Assembly: GCF_963668165.1 (NCBI RefSeq)
Contig: NZ_OY764209.1
Coordinates: 1,302,001 to 1,366,000, forward strand
Origin: Marispirochaeta sp.
Lineage (GTDB): Bacteria > Spirochaetota > Spirochaetia > JC444 > Marispirochaetaceae
Length of the DNA: 64,000 nucleotides
Direction of reading: 5' to 3'
Shown here: positions 19,186-27,870 of the stretch, in pieces
How positions within the stretch are numbered: position 1 is the first letter of the stretch
Layout of the letters: each line of letters starts with the position of its first letter
Position numbers and translations under genes: made by a program
Notes under the pieces: model-generated
Seen by the model: the letters and a program-made list of their open reading frames with translations, nothing else
Database searches by the model: none
What the model was told of the DNA's origin: nothing

Positions 19186-20607
19186 TTATAAAAGAAATTC
19201 CATGGTAAACCGAACGCCCCCCTCGTTACCTCTGCCTCCAATATTTTCTGCTGTAATCAGTCCTCCGTGGGCTTCGACGACGGCTTTTACCAGGCTCAAA
19301 CCCAGGCCCATTCCGGGAACCGTGTTCCCCTGGGCTCTGTACAGACGTTCCCAGATGCGGCCAAGCTCCTCCTTCGGTATCGGAGGTCCCTGATTTTCCA
19401 CAGTGACGCGAAATACCGGTTTTTCCTGGTCTTGATGCACACTTCCAAGGACGGTGATCCGACCCCCAGAAGGAGAGTATTTAACAGCATTATCCAGCAG
19501 ATTACCCGCGGCCTGATTAAAGCGCGCAGGATCCACCGACAGCATGCTGGGGAACTTTCCCTTAAGGTTTATGGAGATATCCAGTTCCGAAGCAATAAAC
19601 TGGTAGATTTCAGTGAGCTTTTCAAGGGTCTCCCGGGGATTGATATTCTGACGGTTCAATTTAAGAATTCCCGACTCCGCTTCCGATATGTCCATAACCG
19701 CGGAAAGCAGGGTTAAAATACGCTCCGACTCTTCCAGCGCGTCCGACAGGGCTTCATTTTTCTGGGACAGGTTGCCGCTTTGCAGTGCCAGTTCCGCGCC
19801 GCTTCTGAGACGGGTCAGGGGGGTCCGTAGATCATGGGCTACGGTGTCCAGGGTCTCTCTCATCCGGCCAATAAGGCCTTCAATGCGTTCAAGCAGTCGG
19901 TTAAAGAGGCTCACCAGCTCGTCCATCTCGTCCGGACGCCCACGTCCTTTCCGCTGTGGAAGCCTGGCACTTAAATCTCCGGTACGGATAATTGAACCCA
20001 GGGCCGTTGAAAGACGCTTAACCGGCGCAATAGCCCTGGAGGCGAGAAACAGACCTGCCGCAAGCCCGAATATCAGCACCAGGGACAAAAAGAGTATAAA
20101 ATTTCTCCGGTACAGACCCAGAAAGGTTTGACGGCGTTCGGTACTCATGCCGACCTGAACCAGATACTCCTGGTCAAGAAGGATTGTGTTGACCTCCAGC
20201 TCGAAATCCATGCTGTCGCTGCGGATACGCAGAAGTTCATCAAAATCTGACAGCTCCTGTTTTTCCAGAACTTCATGAATCATGAAGGGTTCCCAGTGCT
20301 CGGGATAACTCAGAAATACGGTGGAGTTCTCCGCTGTCGCCACCCTGACAAAGTAGGGACGTTCGTCGAGTATCAGGCTCTCCGCCTCCAGTCCATCCAT
20401 AAGTCCGTCCAGTCCGGCTGTCTGATAGTGGGCCCAATACGAGAGGAGCCGTCGCTGCATATACCCTGCGTCCTCGCTGCGGAGAGAACGGTAGAGGGTA
20501 ATAAAGGTCCCCCCGAAGAGGATTCCCGAAGAAAAGATCATGACAAGAAAAAAGATGGTTGCCAGGCGAAAATAGAGCTTCCCCTTATTCTTCGGTTCTG
20601 AGAACAT
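19186..20607 (-). CDS. Two-component sensor histidine kinase (HAMP, HisKA, HATPase)
   Basis: OmpR-partner-type kinase. The ATG at 20607 has GGGGAG upstream and gives 473 residues; an earlier start codon would add 13 residues. TM1 is about 14-36 and TM2 about 170-190, flanking a periplasmic sensor of about 130 residues. HAMP follows, then DTVAHDLRTPLTRL with phosphoacceptor H258, and an ATPase domain with NLLDNAVKYSP and GMGLGLSLVKAVVEAHGG. It overlaps the 3' end of the response regulator gene by 23 bp, so the pair is coexpressed as regulator then kinase. Signal unknown. Confidence 0.94.
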   Translation of the reverse strand: MFSEPKNKGKLYFRLATIFFLVMIFSSGILFGGTFITLYRSLRSEDAGYMQRRLLSYWAHYQTAGLDGLMDGLEAESLILDERPYFVRVATAENSTVFLSYPEHWEPFMIHEVLEKQELSDFDELLRIRSDSMDFELEVNTILLDQEYLVQVGMSTERRQTFLGLYRRNFILFLSLVLIFGLAAGLFLASRAIAPVKRLSTALGSIIRTGDLSARLPQRKGRGRPDEMDELVSLFNRLLERIEGLIGRMRETLDTVAHDLRTPLTRLRSGAELALQSGNLSQKNEALSDALEESERILTLLSAVMDISEAESGILKLNRQNINPRETLEKLTEIYQFIASELDISINLKGKFPSMLSVDPARFNQAAGNLLDNAVKYSPSGGRITVLGSVHQDQEKPVFRVTVENQGPPIPKEELGRIWERLYRAQGNTVPGMGLGLSLVKAVVEAHGGLITAENIGGRGNEGGVRFTMEFLL

Positions 20608-21262
20608 AACCGACTCCCCGTACGGTGTGGATAAGCTTGCGGTCAAAGCCCTTATCTATTTTGCTTCGTAATCTGGAGACCAGTACGTCCACCACGTTGG
20701 TTTGGGGATCAAAGGAGTAATCCCACACATGCTCCATAATCATGGTTTTAGAAAGAACCTGCCCCTTGTTGCGGATAAGATACTCCAAAAGGGCGAACTC
20801 CCTGGGCTGCAGTTCAATTTTGCTTTCCCCACGGATAACCTGGTGGCTCACAAGATCCAGGGTTAAATCCCCTGCCTGGAAGCGTGTAGGTGAGGAGCTC
20901 CGGGTTGATCGGCGGATCAGCGCCTGTATGCGGGCCATGAGCTCGGCAAAGGAGAAGGGTTTTACAAGGTAATCGTCTCCGCCGGACCTGAAACCGGATA
21001 CCCGGTCGTCCACGTCCCGCTTGGCGCTTAAAATCAGAATAGGCGTCTGGTTGCCTTTACTGCGGAGTCTTTCTATAAGGGTAAGTCCGTCCATTCCCGG
21101 AAGCATTATGTCGATAACTGCAGCATCGTAGCGCCGGTGCAGCAGCAGATCATAGCCTTCCTCGGCGCTGGTAACATGATCAACTGCGAATCCGGCCTCC
21201 CGTAAGCCTTTTTTCAGGAATTCCGCGATTCCCGTATCGTCTTCCACTACGCAGATGTTCAT
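20585..21262 (-). CDS. OmpR/PhoB-family response regulator
   Basis: DNA-binding regulator of 225 residues paired with the overlapping kinase. Receiver domain: acidic pocket VVEDD, phosphorylated D51 in VIDIMLPGMDG, S79 and the conserved Lys in DYLVKPFSF. The C-terminal winged helix contains LQPREFALLEYL and TVRGVGYVL. The ATG at 21262 is preceded by GGGGAAG at good spacing; a TTG 21 bases further upstream is less likely. Closest families control envelope, metal or phosphate stress, but the target genes cannot be told from sequence. Confidence 0.95.
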   Translation of the reverse strand: MNICVVEDDTGIAEFLKKGLREAGFAVDHVTSAEEGYDLLLHRRYDAAVIDIMLPGMDGLTLIERLRSKGNQTPILILSAKRDVDDRVSGFRSGGDDYLVKPFSFAELMARIQALIRRSTRSSSPTRFQAGDLTLDLVSHQVIRGESKIELQPREFALLEYLIRNKGQVLSKTMIMEHVWDYSFDPQTNVVDVLVSRLRSKIDKGFDRKLIHTVRGVGYVLRTEE

Positions 21263-21288
21263 AGATTCTTCCCCTTGTTCCAATACTC

Positions 21289-21311
21289 CGGTCCCGTCTT
21301 TGGCGGGACCG
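21289..21311. other. Inverted repeat upstream of the two-component operon
   Basis: An 8-bp perfect inverted repeat CGGTCCCG / CGGGACCG with a 7-base loop sits 27 bp upstream of the response regulator start and about 60 bp before pyrC on the other strand. It could be an operator for autoregulation or a hairpin in the pyrC leader. No T run makes it a clear terminator. Confidence 0.35.
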
Positions 21312-21371
21312 TCCTTTATTCGAAAACTCTGGTATTTATCAGCACTTCATTTTACAATAGACTGTAGCGAC

Positions 21372-22367
21372 ATGGAACTGATAATTCGTATTCCCGATGA
21401 TTTCCATCTGCACCTGAGGCAGAACCGAACTCTTGAGCTCTGCGCTCCTTTAAGCGCTGCCGGCTTTGCCCGGGCCCTGATTATGCCGAATACGATCCCT
21501 CCCATTACCGCTCCTGAGGATTTGCGCCGCTATGCAGAAGAGATAAAAAATGTCGCACCGAATCTCAGCCCTCTTTTAACCTTCAAGATAGTCCCCGGAC
21601 TCGATCCGGAACAGGTGGGTCGTCTGAAAAAAGCCGGAGCGGTGGCGGGAAAATACTATCCTGCCGGGGCCACTACCAACGCCGAGGACGGTTTCTCCGA
21701 TATCCAGGCTGCCTTTCCCCTGTTTCATGCTCTGCAGGCAGAGGACATGGTACTCTCGATTCACGGCGAGGATCCGGAGGCACCGGTTTTTGAACGGGAA
21801 GAGGCTTTTCTGCCTCAGGTACAGACAATAGTCGATAATTTTCCTTCATTGCGTATTGTGCTGGAGCATCTTTCCTGCAGGGCCTCAGTAGAGGCGGTTA
21901 AATCCTGGCCGACGCGGGTCGGAGCAACAATCACTGCCCATCATCTGGCCTATACGGTGGAGGATTTGCTGGGAGGCAGGCTGAACGCTTCGCTTTTCTG
22001 CAAGCCAGTGGTCAAGGGGCGTGCTGATCAAAAGGCCCTGATCGAAGCCGCTGTCTCCGGGGGCGGGCGTTTCTTTTTTGGTTCAGACAGCGCCCCCCAC
22101 TCACGGAAGGCAAAAAACGGGGGGGCTGCCGGAGCTTTTACGGCACCCGTGGCTTTGCCTTTACTGGCCGGCGTTTTAAGCGGGGCCGGAAGAATTGACC
22201 GGCTTGAGGACTTTTGCACCCGCTTTGGCGCGGAGTTTTACCGGCTCCCCCTGAACAAGGAGAAGCTGAGCCTGCGCCGGGAATCCTGGACTGTTCCTGA
22301 CGTGTATGAGGATATCGTGCCGCTCTGTGCCGGAGAGACTCTCGAATGGCGGGTTCTCAGGGCGTAA
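21372..22367 (+). CDS. pyrC: Dihydroorotase (PyrC type)
   Basis: Zinc amidohydrolase that closes carbamoyl-aspartate to dihydroorotate in UMP synthesis. From the ATG at 21372 it has 331 residues, close to E. coli PyrC (348). Metal and substrate motifs appear in order: DDFHLHLRQ, MPNTIPPI, KYYPAGATTNAEDGF with the carbamylated lysine, LSIHGE, VLEHLS, TAHHLAYT and FGSDSAPHSRKAK. Upstream in-frame codons lack homology, so the internal ATG is preferred although no clear Shine-Dalgarno is seen. Its 3' end overlaps the convergent DUF6062-like gene by 11 bp. Confidence 0.94.
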   Translation: MELIIRIPDDFHLHLRQNRTLELCAPLSAAGFARALIMPNTIPPITAPEDLRRYAEEIKNVAPNLSPLLTFKIVPGLDPEQVGRLKKAGAVAGKYYPAGATTNAEDGFSDIQAAFPLFHALQAEDMVLSIHGEDPEAPVFEREEAFLPQVQTIVDNFPSLRIVLEHLSCRASVEAVKSWPTRVGATITAHHLAYTVEDLLGGRLNASLFCKPVVKGRADQKALIEAAVSGGGRFFFGSDSAPHSRKAKNGGAAGAFTAPVALPLLAGVLSGAGRIDRLEDFCTRFGAEFYRLPLNKEKLSLRRESWTVPDVYEDIVPLCAGETLEWRVLRA

Positions 22368-23079
22368 TAAAGCGTCCTTTTAGTTTTTGTATTCCCCGGT
22401 CAAGCGTGTCATCGCCATAGTGCAGGTCATTCCGCTCGTACTGAGGATCAAAGCTGCGGGAATAATCGAAGAGTTCCGTCCTCAGCCTGCGTGAGCTGTT
22501 GCGCTGAATTGTCAGGGTTGCCTCGATCCACTCCTTCCATTGGTCTTTGCCAAAGCCGGGACGCAGGGTTTCTGCTGCCATGGCAAGAAGTCCCCGCACG
22601 TGTCTGAGGCACACTCCCCTGGATTCCAGATAGCGCTTCCGGAAACCCTGGTCGTCGGTTTGCCACAAGTAGACCACGGTAAAATAGTAACGTTTTAATG
22701 TCTCCTCCAGGCGGTCACAGATTACACAGCCGGAATCCTGGACCTTCAGCTCATCAAGCACAGCGTTTATCCGCTTTTTGTTGTATCCCTTCAGCTTCTC
22801 CAGAGCTTTTTCTGTCCGTAACGCGGTCTCCTCAAAACGGGTGTGGGTCAGAAGGCTTAATGCATGGCGTTCACCGCCAACCCCTCTGAGCTGCAGAAAG
22901 TGTTCACGGCAAAATCCCCGGGCGTTTACCGTGACCCGCGTTTCCGGTGCCATGACCGAACTACCGAGATAATACTTCAGATATCCCTTCTCCGCTTTCT
23001 GTTCAAGAAGGCAGAAGGGACATTCGCTGTCAGCATCAAAGGCATCCCAAACCGGGATGGTTTCCAGTTTATATTTCAT
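22357..23079 (-). CDS. DUF6062-like cysteine-rich protein
   Basis: Soluble protein of 240 residues with paired Cys/His clusters: SECPFCLLEQ (about 18-27), ARGFCREHF, GCVICDR (about 127-133) and RGVCLRHVRG. The twofold pattern CxxC ... FCxxH looks like an internal duplication forming two zinc or Fe-S sites. This resembles the DUF6062 family found in spirochaetes and clostridia, whose function is unknown; the name is from memory of the pattern, not from a search. No membrane segment. It converges on pyrC with an 11-bp overlap. Confidence 0.7.
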   Translation of the reverse strand: MKYKLETIPVWDAFDADSECPFCLLEQKAEKGYLKYYLGSSVMAPETRVTVNARGFCREHFLQLRGVGGERHALSLLTHTRFEETALRTEKALEKLKGYNKKRINAVLDELKVQDSGCVICDRLEETLKRYYFTVVYLWQTDDQGFRKRYLESRGVCLRHVRGLLAMAAETLRPGFGKDQWKEWIEATLTIQRNSSRRLRTELFDYSRSFDPQYERNDLHYGDDTLDRGIQKLKGRFITP

Positions 23080-23225
23080 ACCGGAACAACAGTACGGGTA
23101 TGCAGCTTCCAGGACAAGTCCCTGCAGGATGGACTGTACTCTTGAAAAACACTTTTCTTTAGCCGGTCTTCCTGCTATGGTTATTCACTGTCCGGAAGCG
23201 TGGGGACTTAAGGAGTGCAGCAGTC

Positions 23226-23972
23226 ATGAAATTCCGCCCCTGTATTGATCTTCATCAGGGAAAGGTAAAACAGATAGTAGGGGGTACCCTCAATGATGAA
23301 GGGGCCCGGGAGAATTATGTTTCCGATCGTGGTGCGGCCTGGTACGCCGATCTTTATAAAAAGCATAAGCTTTCCGGCGGACACGTGATCATGCTGGGCC
23401 CCGGCAATACCGAGGAGGCCGTGAAGGCCCTGCGGGCTTATCCCGGTGGATTCCAGGTGGGGGGCGGTATAAACCCGGAGAACGCAGGTATGTTTCTGGA
23501 TGAAGGAGCGATGGGCGTGATTGTCACCTCCTGGGTGTTTCACCAGGGACAGATTGATTTTGAGCGTCTTGAAGCCATGAAAAAGAGTGTCGGCCCTGAA
23601 CGCCTGATTCTCGATTTGAGCTGCCGGCTGCGGGACGGAAATTACTGGATTGTTACCGACCGCTGGAGCCGCTTTACCGAATTACCCCTGGATGCCGCGA
23701 CCCTGAGACTTCTGGGCGCTTCCTGCTCCGAGTTTCTGGTCCATGCAGCGGATGTGGAAGGCAGGCAGCTGGGAATCGAAGAGCCGGTTGTAGCTTTACT
23801 GGGGGAAGCCTCCCCGGTGTCTGCGACCTACGCGGGAGGAATCAGAAGCCGGGAGGACATCGATCTGGTCCGCAGCCTGGGTAAAGGGCAGGTCGATTTT
23901 ACCGTTGGCAGCGCCCTGGACATATTCGGTGGACCGCTATCGTTTACCCGCCTGGCCGCCGAATACGCCTGA
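23226..23972 (+). CDS. hisA: Eukaryotic-type HisA (ProFAR isomerase)
   Basis: Histidine biosynthesis isomerase with a TIM-barrel fold, 248 residues. It matches the yeast HIS6/plant form rather than classical bacterial HisA: CIDLHQGKVKQIVGGTL, LYKKHKLSGGHVIMLGPGN, QVGGGIN, VIVTSWVF, LILDLSCR, FLVHAADVEG and VGSALDIFGG align with HIS6 throughout. Catalytic Asp residues are D8 and D130. The start follows TTAAGGAG. HisE follows 23 bp downstream, supporting a his function. Presence of this form in a bacterium suggests an old or lateral exchange with eukaryotes. Confidence 0.9.
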   Translation: MKFRPCIDLHQGKVKQIVGGTLNDEGARENYVSDRGAAWYADLYKKHKLSGGHVIMLGPGNTEEAVKALRAYPGGFQVGGGINPENAGMFLDEGAMGVIVTSWVFHQGQIDFERLEAMKKSVGPERLILDLSCRLRDGNYWIVTDRWSRFTELPLDAATLRLLGASCSEFLVHAADVEGRQLGIEEPVVALLGEASPVSATYAGGIRSREDIDLVRSLGKGQVDFTVGSALDIFGGPLSFTRLAAEYA

Positions 23973-23995
23973 TTAGTAACAAGGAGACTGTGTTT

Positions 23996-24553
23996 ATGGA
24001 ACGGGATACCATTCTTCCCCTGATTCTGAAGGACGAAAAAGGCAGTATTGTGGATGTGCTGCTGGAATCGGAAAAGGGCCACCGTAAAAGTATAGAACAG
24101 AGAATTATCTGGTATGTCCACAAGGATACCGGGAGGCTCCTGCCGTATAAGGAGCAGACTCCTTTTAAGGAAATAAGCAAAAAGAGCGGTTGGTACGAGG
24201 CCCTGCTTTTTCCGAACCAGGAAACTCTGCCGGAGGACCAGATGGAAACTTCCCGGGAAGCTGCAATGCCGGCAGCCGCAGGTGGAGACACCCTCGCCCG
24301 TCTGGCCCAGGTAATACGGCAGCGCCGCATCAATCTGCCTGAAGGCTCTTACACCACTCACCTGTTTACTTCCGGTGAAGAAAAAATCCGCAAAAAAACC
24401 GGCGAAGAGGCGGTCGAACTGATCCTTGCCCGTAACCCTGAAGAGATAGTATATGAGGCAGCGGACCTTATCTATCACATGCTGGTGATGCTTGAGGCCC
24501 TGGGCATCGACTATACGGCCGTCCTGGCGGAGCTGGATAAACGGTCGCGATAG
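23996..24553 (+). CDS. hisE: Phosphoribosyl-ATP pyrophosphatase (HisE) with degenerate HisI-like N-terminus
   Basis: 185 residues. The C-terminal half (about 98-185) is a clear HisE/MazG-like pyrophosphatase with LARLAQVIRQRR, KIRKKTGEEAVELILA and EAADLIYHMLVMLE. The N-terminal 75 residues recall the beginning of HisI (LKDEKGSIVDVLL, QRIIWYVHKDTGRL) but lack the DCDxD metal aspartates and the ACH and SCF cysteines, so AMP-cyclohydrolase activity is not expected. The ATG at 23996 lies 9 bp after AAGGAG; a GTG two codons earlier is too close to it. A true hisI should exist elsewhere. Confidence 0.85.
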   Translation: MERDTILPLILKDEKGSIVDVLLESEKGHRKSIEQRIIWYVHKDTGRLLPYKEQTPFKEISKKSGWYEALLFPNQETLPEDQMETSREAAMPAAAGGDTLARLAQVIRQRRINLPEGSYTTHLFTSGEEKIRKKTGEEAVELILARNPEEIVYEAADLIYHMLVMLEALGIDYTAVLAELDKRSR

Positions 24554-24596
24554 TTTTGTGGATCTCTGATACGGACGCGGCCCGATTTTCTTAGGT

Positions 24597-25053
24597 TCAG
24601 GTATATTTCTGTCGTGTCAAATGGTACAGGTTTTTTGCATATTCATAAAACTGATTTGCTGCATCTTTTTGTCGGTTTTCCGTTTGGAAACGACCCCAAT
24701 TCTGACGGATAGCGAGCTTCAATATACAATTCATTCATCTGATCCAAAATATCATAATCAAAATCTATCGTTAGCAAATCAGTTATTTTCTGACTTAAAG
24801 TAGTAAGATCATGAGATTTTGGTACATGCTTATTTATTTCCCGTAGTGCTTTTCTAACAGACAGCTTCAGCCTCATTTTCTCATCATAGTTTTTCGGGAT
24901 CGTTTCGTTATTAAGCACCACGATAATATCGCTATCATTATGTAGATTCCCCGTAGCAGCCGAACCAAACAAGATGATCTTATATGGATCTACCTGCATT
25001 AACGCCCCCGGGATTTGGGTGATGTATTTTTCATGTTCAAGCGCCGCATCCAT
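24597..25053 (-). pseudogene. Degenerate nucleotidyltransferase/HEPN fusion remnant
   Basis: The open frame 25053-24643 (136 residues) starts as a MNT-type nucleotidyltransferase (YKIILFGSAATGNLHNDSD, then IIVVL where the second catalytic Asp is expected but Ile is found). After about residue 80 (REINKHVP) it passes directly into HEPN-like sequence (KSHDLTTL, ELYIEARYPSELG, NGKPT). This looks like a deletion that removed the end of one gene and the start of the other. At an A5 run (24666-24670) the frame shifts; the other frame continues as KDAANQFYEYAKNLYH to a stop at 24597. A dead antitoxin/toxin pair is the best explanation. Confidence 0.65.
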
Positions 25054-25169
25054 AGGTTCAGTCTAACATATTTTGCCTGTCTGTACATGTTTATAAAAAA
25101 CTCGGATTTCTATTTGACGGCAGATGTCAGACGTCGTATAATGTGTTCATGCCAATCAGGGAGGCACGC

Positions 25170-26273
25170 ATGGATATATCGGAAGAGCTGCGGATCAAAC
25201 GTCAGAGAATAGCAAAGTTGTTGGACACCCTTGACCTTGACGGTCTCTATCTGAAACGGCAGTCGAACTTTTCCTGGGCCACCGGGGGAGGGATCAACAC
25301 AGTCGGTATTACCAGCGAATTGGGAAATGCCGGACTGCTCTTTACCCGGAACGGTGACTTTGCGGTGTGCAACAACATCGAAGAGCCACGCATGAGAGAG
25401 GAAGAGCAGCTTGAAGCCCTTGGCTTCGAGATTAAATCTTACATATGGCACGAGAACAGGGAACAGCAGATCGTACAGGAGCTTGCCGATCCCAAACGTC
25501 TGGGGGCTGATTTCGCGTTTCCGGGGGCCTGGGAGCTTAAATCCGAAATAGCGCGGCTCCGCTACTCCCTTACAGAATCCGAGCTTGAACGCTACAAGGA
25601 GCTCTGCTATCTGACCAACCTGGCCCTGGAAACAACAGCGGCTGAGATCCGTCCGGGAGACAGGGAGTGTGAGATCCTGGGGCGCCTTGCACAGCGCCTG
25701 TGGGCGGACCGCATCGACATTGTTACCACCTTCTGTGGCGCGGATGAGCGTATTGAGCGCTACCGCCACCCGGTGGCCACGCAAAAACGGGTGGAAAAAC
25801 GGGCCATGCTGGGCTGCAATGCCCGGCGCAATGGACTGATTGTCTGCCTGACCCGTTTTGTACAGTTTGGCGAGGTCCCGGAGGCCCTCCGGCAACAGTA
25901 CCGGGAGAATGTAGAGCTCGACCTTATTTTATGGAGCCACACCGTTGCGGGCAAACCCGTGCAGGAGGCCTTTACGGCCGTGGAGGCGGCATACCGGCGC
26001 CAGGGACGTGCCGAAGAGTTCGATCTGCACCACCAGGGCGGCTCCATCGGTTACGAGCCCAGGGATTACCGGGTCGATTACGCAACCGATGAAACGGTGG
26101 CCCTCAATCAGCCCTTCTGCTGGAACCCCTCTATTACCGGGACCAAGAGCGAGGACACCATTCTCGCTACCGCAGACGTTTCTCTGCCCATGACCCGGCC
26201 GATACTGTTTCCCAGATTAGAGATGGATGTTAACGGCGCTCGGTTTGAGCGTGCGGACATACTCGTTTTGTAG
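25170..26273 (+). CDS. M24-fold (creatinase/prolidase-like) protein lacking metal ligands
   Basis: 367 residues from the ATG at 25170, which sits 5 bp after GGGAGG. An N-terminal creatinase-like domain (about 1-130) precedes a pita-bread domain. Four of the five metal-ligand positions of M24 peptidases are replaced: the two Asp of the usual DxG...sD.TR segment read LGCNARRNGLIVCLTRF, the GH histidine reads HHQGGSIG, and the EPG glutamate reads WNPSI; only the final Glu (KSEDTILAT) remains. Creatinase also works without metal, so a hydrolase of a small carboxylate or guanidino compound is possible. It precedes tctCBA by 30 bp. Confidence 0.75.
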   Translation: MDISEELRIKRQRIAKLLDTLDLDGLYLKRQSNFSWATGGGINTVGITSELGNAGLLFTRNGDFAVCNNIEEPRMREEEQLEALGFEIKSYIWHENREQQIVQELADPKRLGADFAFPGAWELKSEIARLRYSLTESELERYKELCYLTNLALETTAAEIRPGDRECEILGRLAQRLWADRIDIVTTFCGADERIERYRHPVATQKRVEKRAMLGCNARRNGLIVCLTRFVQFGEVPEALRQQYRENVELDLILWSHTVAGKPVQEAFTAVEAAYRRQGRAEEFDLHHQGGSIGYEPRDYRVDYATDETVALNQPFCWNPSITGTKSEDTILATADVSLPMTRPILFPRLEMDVNGARFERADILVL

Positions 26274-26303
26274 ACGAGAAAAGACTTTACAGGAGGCGTT
26301 TTT

Positions 26304-27290
26304 ATGAAAAGGAAGGTAATCCCTGGTACGGCGATACTGCTGGTACTAACTCTTATCGGCGGACCGCTGTTCGCGGAGGGACAGGCAGAGAGGGAATATC
26401 CCGCCCGGGACATCGAGTTGATGGTTCCCTGGGGTGTCGGTGGTGCGACGGATATTATGTTCAGGACCTTTATGTCGGTACTGCCCAAGTACCTGGGGGG
26501 CCCGGTCATTATCGTGAACCGTCCCGGCGGCGGCGCCGTTCCAGGCTATGCGGAGGCCATGCAGAAGAAGGCGGACGGCTACTACTTTGTTGCCTGGGCC
26601 ACGGCGAGTATTACCAAGACCCATATGAGTAAAACCCCCTACGGCACCGATACCTTCGAACCGGTCATAAATCTGGCCAGCTCACCGGTCTGGATTCTGG
26701 TGCCCGGGGATTCACCCTACAAAAACCTCAATGATCTGCTGAATGATGCAAAACGCCGTCCAGGCCAGGTTACCCTCGGGAACGCCGGAGCCGGCGGCGG
26801 GACCCATATGATTGCCCTGGCCTTTGAAAAAGCGGCAGGAGTCAAATTCAACCATGTTCCCCATGCCGGGGGCGGTCCAACCGTCGTTGCCGGAGTCGGC
26901 GGTCATGTTGACGCCATCAGTGTAGGCCCTCCGGAAGGGGTCGCCCAGCTCGAGAGCGGACAGCTCCGGTGCCTCGCGATATTCGCGGAGGAACGGCTGG
27001 AAGATTTTCCCGATTATCCTACTGCAGTCGAGCAGGGGCTGGACTTTACCCTGGGACAGTGGCGCGGAGTGGCAGCTCTCAAGGGGACCGATCCCGCCTA
27101 TATCAAGCATGTCCATGATGCCTTTAAGAAGACCATGGAGGATCCGGATTTTCTGGTTTTGGCCAAGAATGCCGGTCTGCTGCTGGATTACATCGGGCTT
27201 GACGATTTCAAACGCTACATTGAAGAGCAGGATAAGCTCTACGAAGACATCGTCCGCTCCAACAAACTCGGCGACCGCTACAAGTACTAG
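26304..27290 (+). CDS. tctC: TTT transporter substrate-binding protein (TctC/Bug family)
   Basis: Periplasmic receptor of a tripartite tricarboxylate transporter, 328 residues. A signal peptide covers about 1-25 (ending GGPLFAEG), and the mature protein opens with [19 protein letters not shown], the typical Bug ligand loop. Further Bug motifs are NRPGGGA and [11 protein letters not shown] good Shine-Dalgarno (AGGAGG) precedes the ATG. With tctB and tctA downstream it completes the transporter. Known substrates of the family are citrate-like and aromatic carboxylates; this one's substrate is not readable. Confidence 0.93.
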   Translation: MKRKVIPGTAILLVLTLIGGPLFAEGQAEREYPARDIELMVPWGVGGATDIMFRTFMSVLPKYLGGPVIIVNRPGGGAVPGYAEAMQKKADGYYFVAWATASITKTHMSKTPYGTDTFEPVINLASSPVWILVPGDSPYKNLNDLLNDAKRRPGQVTLGNAGAGGGTHMIALAFEKAAGVKFNHVPHAGGGPTVVAGVGGHVDAISVGPPEGVAQLESGQLRCLAIFAEERLEDFPDYPTAVEQGLDFTLGQWRGVAALKGTDPAYIKHVHDAFKKTMEDPDFLVLAKNAGLLLDYIGLDDFKRYIEEQDKLYEDIVRSNKLGDRYKY

Positions 27291-27377
27291 AACAGCATTC
27301 CGAGGATTCTAAAACAGACAGGTAACGCTGTTTCCACACCGGCGTTGCCTGATCTATATACTATTTGGGAGATTTGT

Positions 27378-27845
27378 ATGGCCAAGGCCAATCTGATTAT
27401 AGGCTCATTGTTTTTCCTTCTGGCACTGCTGATGTTCGTTTTTGCCCTCGATTTTCCCAAGCCTCGGGTGTCGGGGCTATCCCCGCGGGTGTTTCCCCAG
27501 TTTGTCGCAGTCTGCACCATGCTCTGTTCCGGGCTGCTGATAATCAAAAGTTTCAGGGGCTTTGCCGGTCCCGGCACAGGAGAGCAGGAGCAAAAAGTGG
27601 AGCGGGACTCTGTGTTTGCCGTCCGGTTCAGTGCTCTTAGTGCGGTGGGGCTCCTGTATGTCCTTCTGATCGACAAAATCGGGTACCTCATAGCCACCCC
27701 CCTCTTGATTGCCGGTACCATGCTGATTTTTAATGAAAAACGATGGTGCCGGGTGCTGCTGGTCTCGGTTATTACTACCCTGGTGCTCTATACCCTTTTT
27801 CGTAATGTTTTTCGTGTACCCCTGCCCAGAAACCCTTGGTGGTAA
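27378..27845 (+). CDS. tctB: TTT transporter small membrane subunit (TctB family)
   Basis: 155 residues from the ATG at 27378 (GGGAG upstream), chosen over an earlier in-frame start because it opens directly into the first helix. Four hydrophobic segments are visible (about 6-24, 41-58, 78-95, 105-140 split in two), the TctB pattern, with LDFPKPRVSGLSPRVFPQ after the first helix. Sits between tctC and tctA as in canonical tct operons. Confidence 0.88.
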   Translation: MAKANLIIGSLFFLLALLMFVFALDFPKPRVSGLSPRVFPQFVAVCTMLCSGLLIIKSFRGFAGPGTGEQEQKVERDSVFAVRFSALSAVGLLYVLLIDKIGYLIATPLLIAGTMLIFNEKRWCRVLLVSVITTLVLYTLFRNVFRVPLPRNPWW

Positions 27846-27870
27846 GGCATAAAGGAAAGAGGGTAGCTGT

